Positions 1-5,076 of a stretch of 5,076 nucleotides of DNA are shown here, piece after piece. A program made the position numbers and the translations under genes. The notes beneath the pieces were generated by a model. The model had not been told where the DNA came from. It made no database searches and saw nothing but the letters and a program-made list of their open reading frames with translations. The DNA is taken from NCBI GenBank assembly GCA_021806355.1, contig JAJZXT010000142.1, positions 1-5,076 of the forward strand. Direction: 5' to 3'. The number at the start of each line of letters is the position of its first letter. Positions within the stretch are counted from its first letter, which is position 1. This DNA comes from Thermoplasmata archaeon (lineage in GTDB: Archaea > Thermoplasmatota > Thermoplasmata > Thermoplasmatales > Thermoplasmataceae).

Positions 1-1
1 A

Positions 2-454
2 AAGATGTATCAGGCTAGGAAAGGTCTCTATTCATCCTCATTATCTCTCAGAGCCGATAAACATCAGTACGTTGTGATTGCGGACCTTGTTGTTCCAGCT
101 TCTGAGTTACCGGCCGCATTTAAAGAGATTCAAGAGCTGATTGAAAAATCTGGCCTGAAGGTTATGCTTTTCGGCCACATCGGTGATGGAAACATTCATG
201 GAAATATATTTGCTGATACCAGATCGAGGGAGGAGATGGAAAAAGTTGATTCTCTTCAGATGAATCTTGCGAAAATAGTGCTATCGCATGGCGGATCTGT
301 ATCGGCTGAGCATGGGATAGGAGTAGAAAAGAAGGCGCTTCTTGTTGAGGAGCTTAGAGAGAGGAATTCGGAGTTTAACCTAGAACTGATGCGGAGCATT
401 AAGGATAACTTTGATCCGAAGGGTATACTTAACCGGGGTAAGATTTTTGATTGA
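2..454 (+). CDS. FAD-linked 2-hydroxyacid oxidase/dehydrogenase (GlcD / D-lactate dehydrogenase family), C-terminal part
   Basis: This is the C-terminal part of a flavoprotein that oxidises a 2-hydroxyacid to the 2-ketoacid. The frame is open to the left edge, so the N-terminal FAD-binding PCMH domain lies outside the window. Numbering from the Met at base 5, visible signatures of the FAD-oxidase C-terminal domain are an RKG at 5-7, a DLVVPxSxLP strand at 27-36, GHIGDGNIH at 57-65, GGSVSAEHGIG at 96-106 and the closing DPKGILNRGKIF at 137-148. In the family, His in GHxGDGNxH and the EHG motif line the metal/substrate site. The last 8 bases overlap the likely start of the Fe-S subunit gene, so the two are probably cotranscribed and translationally coupled. 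The substrate (D-lactate, glycolate or another 2-hydroxyacid) cannot be read from this part. The family call is firm; the substrate is open. Confidence 0.93.
   Translation, partial: KMYQARKGLYSSSLSLRADKHQYVVIADLVVPASELPAAFKEIQELIEKSGLKVMLFGHIGDGNIHGNIFADTRSREEMEKVDSLQMNLAKIVLSHGGSVSAEHGIGVEKKALLVEELRERNSEFNLELMRSIKDNFDPKGILNRGKIFD
434..449 (+). promoter_or_regulatory. Weak Shine-Dalgarno (GGGGT) and TTG start choice for the Fe-S subunit
   Basis: GGGGT at 434-438 lies 8 bases before a TTG at 447. It partly matches the archaeal consensus GGAGGTGAT. The TTG overlaps the stop codon of the preceding gene in the arrangement TTGATTGA. A second TTG in the same frame at 411 is preceded only by GGA (403-405) and would add 12 residues overlapping the upstream gene. 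No ATG occurs in frame before the first cysteine motif. A strong AGGAGG at 481-486 sits only 2 bases before an in-frame GTG (489) and encodes Gln-Glu-Glu, so it is probably coincidental. I prefer 447, but 411 cannot be excluded. Confidence 0.4.
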
Positions 455-1694
455 AAAGACGGAACTATTAAAAGAGCTGCAGGAGGAAGTGGAAAAGTGC
501 ATTAATTGTGGCTTCTGTGAGAGTGTATGCCCGACCCTTCCTGCTTCCGGCTTCAGATCATCAATAGGAGCCAGGGGGAGAGTGGATATTGCAAGCGCAC
601 TGCTTGGAGAATTAGATAAGAATGGAAAGTCAAGCCTTGCAATATCAGAGTCATTTTATTCCTGCCTTGACTGTTTTGCTTGTCTGCAGGTCTGCCCTGC
701 CGGGGTCAATGCCGGCAAAGTAAGCCATCTGGGAAAGTCGATTATAGCTGACTCAACCACGCTGGAAATAAACGAGAGGAAGGCAATAGCTGATATGATT
801 GTGTCAGTCACAGTGAAAACCATGAATCCTCTCGGTCTCAGAAAGGAATGCTCTAAATGGTCAGGCGGGCTTGAATTTGATTCCGCTTCTGATACCCTGT
901 TCTATACGGGAAATATGTACCAGCTTATGCCATATAGCAAAAAACTTTCCGGTGTGGAAAGAATGATGGGCCAAAAGGCTACCGATGCAATGGCCAGGCT
1001 TATATCCTCGCATCCAGGTCTTTCAAGGTTAACTGGTTTAATGAAAGACGATGCTTTAGAACGTGAAATGAATCGTTTCCTGCAAGACATATATGCATTG
1101 CTTAGTGCAGCAAAGATTGAAATGAATTATCTCGGTGAGGATGAACCTTATCCTGGGACTTTCATATTTGACCTTGGTTATATTTCGGAATTCAGGAGGT
1201 ATGCTGATAGAGTGACTGAAATATTTCACCAGAAGGGGGTGAGAAACATTATAACTGTAGATCCTCACACATATGACCTGCTGAAAGTACAGTACCCAAA
1301 GTACGTGCCTGAATTTGATTTTGATGTGTGCTATTACACAGATTTTCTTGATGCCTTAGAATTTGAAAAGGATCATGCATTGACCACACTGCATGAACCA
1401 TGCCATTTCACTTTAAGGGAGGAGGCATATAACGGCCCGCTAAAATACGCAATGAAGATTACAGATGTAGTTCTCCCTGACAGATCCGGAAAAAAGTTAA
1501 TGTGCTGCGGAGGGCCCGATGAATTGCTTTTTGGTAACCTTTCAGATGAAATTTCCAGAGAAAGGTTCCAGCAGCTTAAAAACACTGGAGCAGGAAAGGT
1601 ATTAACAGCATGCCCAATCTGTTACTCAAATCTTAGAAAAGATTCAAGTGTTCAGGATCTTTCAACATATCTGAAAACTCACCTGAAAATCTGA
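447..1694 (+). CDS. GlcF-like Fe-S oxidoreductase subunit (two 4Fe-4S motifs, two CCG domains)
   Basis: Iron-sulfur partner of the upstream flavoprotein, expected to take electrons from its FAD and deliver them to a quinone or another carrier at the inner face of the membrane. No membrane segment is visible. With the TTG at 447 as start it has 415 residues, close to typical GlcF length. Two [4Fe-4S] motifs come first: CxxCxxCxxxCP at residues 18-29 and 73-84. Two CCG (HdrB/GlcF-type) domains follow. The second is intact: HEPCH with Cys319, Cys-Cys-Gly at 353-355, and CPIC at 389-392. The first keeps the scaffold (YTGN at 153-156, LGEDEPYPG at 229-237, DLGYISEF, DPHTYDLL at 272-279, QYP) but has no cysteine at any expected ligand position. 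It overlaps the flavoprotein gene by 8 bases, a standard GlcD-GlcF order. Related subunits include LldE-, HdrD- and GlpC-type proteins, so the exact partner reaction remains unproven. The start is uncertain (447 or 411). Confidence 0.9.
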   Translation: MIEKTELLKELQEEVEKCINCGFCESVCPTLPASGFRSSIGARGRVDIASALLGELDKNGKSSLAISESFYSCLDCFACLQVCPAGVNAGKVSHLGKSIIADSTTLEINERKAIADMIVSVTVKTMNPLGLRKECSKWSGGLEFDSASDTLFYTGNMYQLMPYSKKLSGVERMMGQKATDAMARLISSHPGLSRLTGLMKDDALEREMNRFLQDIYALLSAAKIEMNYLGEDEPYPGTFIFDLGYISEFRRYADRVTEIFHQKGVRNIITVDPHTYDLLKVQYPKYVPEFDFDVCYYTDFLDALEFEKDHALTTLHEPCHFTLREEAYNGPLKYAMKITDVVLPDRSGKKLMCCGGPDELLFGNLSDEISRERFQQLKNTGAGKVLTACPICYSNLRKDSSVQDLSTYLKTHLKI

Positions 1695-1707
1695 ATTTTG
1701 GATGAAT

Positions 1708-1729
1708 GAGGTATTCAATAAGAGGTATT
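1708..1729 (+). repeat. 8-bp direct repeat GAGGTATT in the operon 3' region
   Basis: GAGGTATT occurs at 1708-1715 and again at 1722-1729, 14 bp apart, just after the Fe-S subunit gene. The second copy runs straight into the T tract. No function can be assigned, and it may be chance in AT-rich sequence. Confidence 0.4.
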
Positions 1730-1738
1730 TTTTAAATA
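1722..1738 (+). terminator. T-rich termination signal after the redox operon
   Basis: Six consecutive T residues at 1728-1733, about 34 bases after the stop codon, fit the oligo-T termination signals of archaeal RNA polymerase, which needs no hairpin. Further T-rich stretches follow at about 1772-1806. A small inverted repeat, ACCCAAAGGGT (1742-1752), lies just downstream. Confidence 0.5.
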
Positions 1739-1860
1739 TTAACCCAAAGGGTCTGTAATTGAAAAGAAAGAAGTATTTTAATTTTATGAGTTTTATGATT
1801 GTTTTGTCAGGATATATTTTACCAAGTAATTTTCGTGATTTAACAAGAATTGAAGAAATT

Positions 1861-1893
1861 AAATATTTAATATCGATTAGAAATATTAATAAG
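1861..1893 (+). promoter_or_regulatory. Candidate archaeal promoter of the surface-protein gene, with two tandem TATA-like elements
   Basis: AAATATTTAATA (1861-1872) and AAATATTAATA (1881-1891) are near-identical AT-only elements offset by exactly 20 bp, both preceded by purine-rich sequence (GAAGAAA and AGAAA) that could serve as a BRE. The second is centred about 30 bases before the ATG at 1917, close to the distance expected for transcription beginning at or very near the start codon. No convincing Shine-Dalgarno lies between it and the ATG, so a leaderless transcript is plausible. If the first box is used, a short leader of about 20-30 bases would result. Read from sequence alone. Confidence 0.5.
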
Positions 1894-1916
1894 TAAGATG
1901 ATGTTATCCGCCTCAT

Positions 1917-4781
1917 ATGGATAGGAAATTTTTAATACTATTAATAGCGTCAGTGATGGTTATTTCATCAATTGCCGTAGCATCCGCTTATAGTAGCAGT
2001 GGTATTATAACCGTGCAGAGATATCAGACCCCGGAATTAAGTTCAGGTGGCGCGTTCCAAGGGAATGTGACAATTTTTGCAAACGGTTCTGTAAGCAGCA
2101 GCACTGAAATAGCAAAGAATGGTAACATATTCACACTCAACAACAATCTGAATGGCACTATAATTGATTTAAGAAACGGGTCAGTTTTATCAGGTAATGG
2201 ATATACCTTAAATGGGTTAGGAAAAAATGGAATAGAAGTGCTTAATGCATCGTCCGTTACAATTGAAGATGCTGCCGTAATGAACTCTAGCACCGCGCTA
2301 TATATGTCTGGCTCATCCTACGTTTTTATAGAAACAAGCAATCTGTCCTCTTCTGACTATAGCTCTTACGTGAGTGAATCAAATTTCGTATCCTTCTTTA
2401 TGGACACATTTTACACTCCAGATCATTATGGGATTTATGCTCATAATACACCGGAAATTTTTGTAAATTCTTCGATTTTTGATACGTATTACGGTTTTGA
2501 AACCTTTTCATCTACGTCAGATCTCGTCTTTTTTAATGATTCCATAGCGTCACATTATGGGATTAAGCTTTGTGGGTATACAAACAACAATGTTTCGATA
2601 TTGAATAATACTTTTAAGGACGCAGCAGGATCATCATTTTATGGAATAGAAATTTATAATGACAATTCTAACAATGTTAAGATTAATAACAATAAATTTT
2701 ATAATTTTTCGGATTATGCCATTTATGAATCGACGGGGACAGGGAAGAACTTTGTCATAAATCATAATTTGATAGTAAACGCGAGTACAGGAATTCATAT
2801 TTGCGACTTATATGGGGTGTCAATATCATTTAATAAATTCAATAATATAAGCAGCTATGGGATAGAGGGTTGCTTTATATTCAATTCCACGGTTAATGGG
2901 AATGTCGTAACAAATTCCTCAAGTGCTTATGGTGTCTATTTTGAATACTCAAATATGCTCGATCTTAATAACAACAATATCGTAAATACCTCATATGCTG
3001 TTTACACTGAATATTCAAATACCGTATCTGTTGTCCACAATTCCTTAGCATTTAGCGAAAAGGGGGCTTATATCTATTCATATTCTGCAAATAATGTAAA
3101 CGTCTCGGACAATGTCCTGAGAAATGTGACATGTGATGGAATTGAAGTTTTTACCGATATAGGTGCAAATTATTCTCTTGATAACAATTACATATCCAAC
3201 TCTAAGGATCCGATATGTGTTAAATATGATATACAGAACTTGAAGATCGACGGAAATGTGTTGCAAAATACAACCGGTACTGCTATTTGCGCCCAGTATG
3301 CTTCTTCTCTGACAGTCTCCGGAAATTTAGTTTCTGGTTTTACAAGTACCACCGGTTGCGGAATTGATGTCCACCATGCTACTAATGCTCTGATAAGTAA
3401 TAATAAAGTCCTCGGCAATGCAACACTTAAACCTGGTTTTGGAATCTATGCGGTTGGTATTTCGCAAAGTTCTATTTACGACAATTATGTCTCCAATTCG
3501 AGATATAGTTATGAGATCTGTAGTTCAGACAACATAACTGTTTTCGACAATGTCGCCGTAAATAACTCGTATGGAATTTATTCAAGCAATAATTTACAGT
3601 TTGCATATTATGGAAATACAATAATTGACTCGAATTATTCGTTTTTCTCATGCTGTGATTCAATCGGAACGGTTTTCGGCAATACTTTTTCCAACGCGAA
3701 CAAATACATGGCGGATATATCTGGATCGGACAAAGTTGTATTCTATCACAATAATTTCCTTAATGGGACATCTGTGGGTGCCTATATAACAGACAGTTCT
3801 GGCCTGTCATGGAATTTGAGTCTACCTGTTGGTGGAAATTACTGGTCCAGCTATAATGGCACCGGAACTGACGGTATTGGTTCCACGCCTTACGTGGTCA
3901 ATGGCTCAAACATGGACTTCCTGCCGCTTACTTCAAAGTGGTCTGCATATACAATAACATACGTTGAAAGCGGTCTTCCTTCAGGTACCGCCTGGACCGT
4001 TATTCTAGACTCTGCGTCGCAAAAGTCATCAACACAGTCTATAATTTTCAGCCCAGATGCTGCACAGCACGTAAAAGTGACATATTCAGTTGAAGCAGTT
4101 CCAGGATATTCGGCATCGGTTAAAACAGGAAGCGTGAACCTTAATGGGACAAGCATGGTCATTGCGGTAACATTCTCGCCGGTAAAATATAATGTTGCAT
4201 TCACGGAGACTGGTCTCACCACTGGTACCGCATGGTCCGTAACTATCGGAGGCAATGTGATCAATTCCATAGATTCATCCCTGACGGTTGAACTTGCAAA
4301 TGGCACATATAATTACAGTATTGGAAGCGTAACTGGGTTCCATTCCACCATATCCTCTGGTGTCTTGATTGTGAATGGATCTGGACCAGTTATTTCAGTA
4401 ACATTTATCAAGGATTCATATGTGCTCACAATAACTGAAACTGGCCTGCCAGCCGGTACCTCATGGAGCGTCAGTGTAAATGGTGAGAGCCAGACGTCGA
4501 CAAACATGTCAATACAGTTCATTCTCGTTTCAGGGAACTATTCTGTCAAGGTATCAGGCCCCTCCGGCTATACTGTTTCACTATCAAGCAGCACTGCATA
4601 CCTTAACAACACAAACGCGACTGTAAGTGCTGTTTTCAAAGCACCTCCTTCAACCTCAATATATGATGGGCTTGGTGCTGGCATTGTTGTGGGGGCAATA
4701 GTGGGAGTGCTTGCGACAATGGCATATACTGGAACTGGCATATTCAGGAAACTGAAGAAGGGCAGTGGCTCAAATCCTTAA
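1917..4781 (+). CDS. Large exported surface protein: NosD-like beta-helix, three ESGLPxGTxW repeats, C-terminal membrane anchor
   Basis: A 954-residue exported protein, probably displayed outside the cell and anchored by its C-terminus. The ATG is chosen because it begins a clear signal peptide: basic MDRK, a hydrophobic core, and ASA before a likely cleavage after residue 24. The start of a NosD-like domain (residues about 70-100, with a GNGYTLNG segment) leads into about 23 parallel beta-helix coils, roughly residues 95-640. It closes with the NYWSSYNGT...DGIG...TPY...LPL motif (641-671) seen at the end of many archaeal NosD-like proteins. Three repeats of about 78 residues follow (682-907), then a hydrophobic segment (about 918-937) and the basic tail RKLKK. 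I count about 37 N-x-S/T sequons, consistent with heavy glycosylation. It has ten cysteines, all in coils 219-580. The beta-helix fold suggests carbohydrate binding or a structural/adhesive role; no catalytic residues are recognisable. It stands alone with its own promoter. Architecture is secure; function is unknown. Confidence 0.92.
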   Translation: MDRKFLILLIASVMVISSIAVASAYSSSGIITVQRYQTPELSSGGAFQGNVTIFANGSVSSSTEIAKNGNIFTLNNNLNGTIIDLRNGSVLSGNGYTLNGLGKNGIEVLNASSVTIEDAAVMNSSTALYMSGSSYVFIETSNLSSSDYSSYVSESNFVSFFMDTFYTPDHYGIYAHNTPEIFVNSSIFDTYYGFETFSSTSDLVFFNDSIASHYGIKLCGYTNNNVSILNNTFKDAAGSSFYGIEIYNDNSNNVKINNNKFYNFSDYAIYESTGTGKNFVINHNLIVNASTGIHICDLYGVSISFNKFNNISSYGIEGCFIFNSTVNGNVVTNSSSAYGVYFEYSNMLDLNNNNIVNTSYAVYTEYSNTVSVVHNSLAFSEKGAYIYSYSANNVNVSDNVLRNVTCDGIEVFTDIGANYSLDNNYISNSKDPICVKYDIQNLKIDGNVLQNTTGTAICAQYASSLTVSGNLVSGFTSTTGCGIDVHHATNALISNNKVLGNATLKPGFGIYAVGISQSSIYDNYVSNSRYSYEICSSDNITVFDNVAVNNSYGIYSSNNLQFAYYGNTIIDSNYSFFSCCDSIGTVFGNTFSNANKYMADISGSDKVVFYHNNFLNGTSVGAYITDSSGLSWNLSLPVGGNYWSSYNGTGTDGIGSTPYVVNGSNMDFLPLTSKWSAYTITYVESGLPSGTAWTVILDSASQKSSTQSIIFSPDAAQHVKVTYSVEAVPGYSASVKTGSVNLNGTSMVIAVTFSPVKYNVAFTETGLTTGTAWSVTIGGNVINSIDSSLTVELANGTYNYSIGSVTGFHSTISSGVLIVNGSGPVISVTFIKDSYVLTITETGLPAGTSWSVSVNGESQTSTNMSIQFILVSGNYSVKVSGPSGYTVSLSSSTAYLNNTNATVSAVFKAPPSTSIYDGLGAGIVVGAIVGVLATMAYTGTGIFRKLKKGSGSNP
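2199..3836 (+). repeat. Parallel beta-helix coil array (about 23 coils) within the surface protein
   Basis: A Y-G-I-like step recurs about every 23 residues (range 20-28). I place the small residue of each coil at 105, 127, 150, 172, 193, 215, 243, 268, 292, 315, 339, 361, 383, 408, 432, 456, 482, 509, 533, 553, 575, 598 and 621. A typical coil reads YGIYxxxSxNVxIxxNxFxN, with Asn at the turns. This is the pattern of right-handed parallel beta-helix (PbH1/NosD) proteins. At DNA level TATGGGAT or TATGGAAT recurs (for example near 2428, 2554, 2639, 2855 and 3570), but the coils are otherwise diverged, so this is an old array and not a recent tandem expansion. Confidence 0.85.
3960..4637 (+). 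repeat. Three tandem ESGLPxGTxW repeats (about 78 residues each) near the C-terminus of the surface protein
   Basis: The headers are YVESGLPSGTAW (682-693), FTETGLTTGTAW (762-773) and ITETGLPAGTSW (839-850), spaced 80 and 77 residues apart. Each repeat continues with a beta-rich segment, an Asn-Gly-Thr or Asn-Tyr-Ser turn, a GYxxS/GFHS element and a closing xVTF/xVxF strand. The GGTACC codon pair for Gly-Thr is kept in all three. I know this module from many secreted Thermoplasmatales proteins; it is probably a small beta-sandwich stalk or spacer. A binding role is not excluded. Confidence 0.85.
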
Positions 4782-4795
4782 TTATTATCTTTATT

Positions 4796-4810
4796 CATTA
4801 CCCTTTTTTA
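4796..4810 (+). terminator. T-rich termination signal after the surface-protein gene
   Basis: Six T residues at 4804-4809, preceded by CCC, about 23 bases after the TAA stop. This is the oligo-T signature of archaeal termination. No hairpin precedes it. Confidence 0.5.
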
Positions 4811-4858
4811 ATCTATACACATAGTCTAAAACATTACATCTCGAATAATGTTACATTA

Positions 4859-4889
4859 AGGGTCAAAATTTTAAATTTTGCTGTACCCT
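4859..4889. repeat. Intergenic stem-loop with AT palindrome
   Basis: CAAAATTTTAAATTTTG (4864-4880) is a perfect palindrome around a central T. It is flanked by AGGGT (4859-4863) and ACCCT (4885-4889), which also pair, leaving the 4-base CTGT (4881-4884) unpaired on one side. It lies between two convergent genes, the surface protein (+) and the tRNA (-), so it could help stop transcription from either side or be a protein-binding palindrome. No T tract follows immediately. The surrounding 205-bp intergenic region shows no supportable ORF. Confidence 0.5.
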
Positions 4890-4960
4890 CGTTGCAGATT
4901 GATGTGTTAACTAAGATAAATTCTGGTGAATTGTGACCATTTGAAAACTTTTAGCTAATT

Positions 4961-4980
4961 AAAAACAAAAATTTTAATGA
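4961..4980 (-). terminator. T-rich termination signal downstream of the tRNA gene
   Basis: On the minus strand, just past the tRNA 3' end, the sequence has two T5 runs (4967-4971 and 4961-4965) separated by one G, preceded by TTAAAA. Such T tracts directly after tRNA genes are the usual archaeal stop signal. Confidence 0.6.
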
Positions 4981-4986
4981 TCAGAA

Positions 4987-5076
4987 TGGGAGCACTGGGA
5001 TTTGAACCCAGATCTACGGGTTTCTTCCGGATCATAGTTCCAGTCACTCATCATTATATCAGTTGACCCATAGCTA
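4987..5076 (-). tRNA. tRNA-Trp(CCA), intron-containing, 3' half only (5' half beyond the window)
   Basis: Read on the minus strand, the 3' exon covers tRNA positions 38-73: A38 at 5022, anticodon-stem 3' strand ACCCG (5021-5017), variable loop TAGAT (5016-5012), T-arm CTGGG-TTCAAAT-CCCAG (5011-4995), acceptor 3' strand TGCTCCC (4994-4988) and discriminator A (4987). That is exactly 36 bases, the standard count. CCA is not encoded. The acceptor 5' strand GGGAGCA is not found upstream in the window, because an intron intervenes and the window ends inside it. The splice-site helix strand GGAA (5028-5025) must pair with exon bases 32-35, giving UUCC and so anticodon CCN. The intron guide TGGAA also predicts UUCCA at 32-36. 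Both point to CCA (Trp), and the A discriminator agrees with archaeal tRNA-Trp. The tRNA itself is certain; its identity is inferred. Confidence 0.85.
5023..5076 (-). ncRNA. Box C/D guide RNA motifs inside the tRNA-Trp intron (3' part)
   Basis: In the visible 54 bases of intron (minus strand) there is a D' box CTGA (5062-5059), a 4-base spacer, a C' box ATGATGA (5054-5048), a 12-base guide (5047-5036) and a D-like box ATGA (5035-5032), then the splice-site strand GGAA, GA and the 3' exon. The 12-base C'-to-D spacing is typical of archaeal C/D RNAs. Counting five bases upstream of ATGA reaches the G that would pair with C34 of the tRNA's own anticodon loop, the known target of tRNA-Trp introns in Haloferax and Pyrococcus. 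The D' guide CTATGGGT (5073-5066) pairs over 8 bases, one of them G-U, with exon bases 39-46 (5021-5014). Box C should lie just outside the window. The D box is non-canonical. Confidence 0.72.

Noticed and set aside
481..491. Strong AGGAGG followed by GTG as the start of the Fe-S subunit
   Set aside because: The spacing is only 2 bases, and the start would leave just three residues before the first cluster cysteine. The bases simply encode Gln-Glu-Glu.
1662..1916. Minus-strand ORF of 84 codons covering most of the intergenic region
   Set aside because: Its Lys/Ile/Leu/Phe-rich translation is what AT-rich noncoding DNA gives. It would start on top of the surface gene's promoter and run into the Fe-S subunit gene, and it shows no recognisable motif.
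2421..3600. Recent tandem DNA repeats or a CRISPR-like array from the recurring TATGGGAT motif
   Set aside because: Spacing varies and the sequence between motifs is diverged and coding. It reflects beta-helix coils, not DNA-level repeats.
1917..3929. Copper-maturation protein NosD in the strict sense
   Set aside because: The fold and closing motif match, but there is no nitrous oxide reductase context and the C-terminal repeats and anchor are not NosD features. Only the domain name is kept.
3890..4306. Minus-strand ORF of 138 codons inside the surface-protein gene
   Set aside because: It lies antisense to the repeat region, where the plus-strand frame has clear domain structure. It is a shadow of the GC-richer, Thr/Ser-rich repeats.
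5021..5076. TGGGT (5070-5066) as the 5' strand of the anticodon stem, which would make the tRNA start inside the window
   Set aside because: It pairs with ACCCG, but no acceptor strand or D-arm precedes it and T33 would be missing. It fits better as the D' guide of the intron.

Overview
The window looks like a piece of a moderately AT-rich euryarchaeal chromosome, most likely from the Thermoplasmata (Thermoplasma/Ferroplasma/Cuniculiplasma-type acidophiles). Three things point to an archaeon. The tRNA on the minus strand has no encoded CCA, and its intron ends in an archaeal bulge-helix-bulge splice site. That intron also carries box C/D guide-RNA motifs. A very large secreted, Asn/Ser/Thr-rich surface protein combines a NosD-like beta-helix with ESGLPxGTxW-type repeats, an architecture I associate with Thermoplasmatales envelope proteins. 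The taxon is an inference from gene content; no rRNA or other strong marker is present.

Region 1 (1-1694, + strand) is the end of a two-gene redox operon. It holds the C-terminal part of an FAD-linked 2-hydroxyacid oxidase/dehydrogenase (GlcD/D-lactate dehydrogenase family) and an overlapping GlcF-like Fe-S subunit with two [4Fe-4S] motifs and two CCG domains. Together they should oxidise a 2-hydroxyacid such as D-lactate or glycolate and pass electrons through Fe-S clusters towards the respiratory chain. The first CCG domain of the Fe-S subunit has lost every cysteine expected to hold a cluster, while the second is intact.

Region 2 (1695-1916) is a 222-bp AT-rich intergenic stretch. It contains a T-rich termination signal, a short direct repeat, a small inverted repeat, and two near-identical TATA-like elements exactly 20 bp apart just before the next gene.

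Region 3 (1917-4781, + strand) is one 954-residue exported protein. It has a signal peptide, about 23 beta-helix coils, a NosD-type closing motif, three repeats of about 78 residues, and a C-terminal membrane anchor with a basic tail. It is probably a glycosylated cell-surface protein; its ligand is unknown. Base composition changes sharply between the beta-helix and the C-terminal repeats.

Region 4 (4782-5076) is a convergent intergenic region with T-rich termination signals for both strands and a long imperfect stem-loop. It is followed by the 3' half of a minus-strand tRNA gene cut by the right edge of the window. Splice-site geometry and the guide sequence in the intron independently predict exon sequence UUCC(A) at positions 32-36. 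This identifies the gene as tRNA-Trp(CCA) with a self-targeting C/D guide intron, even though the anticodon itself lies outside the window.
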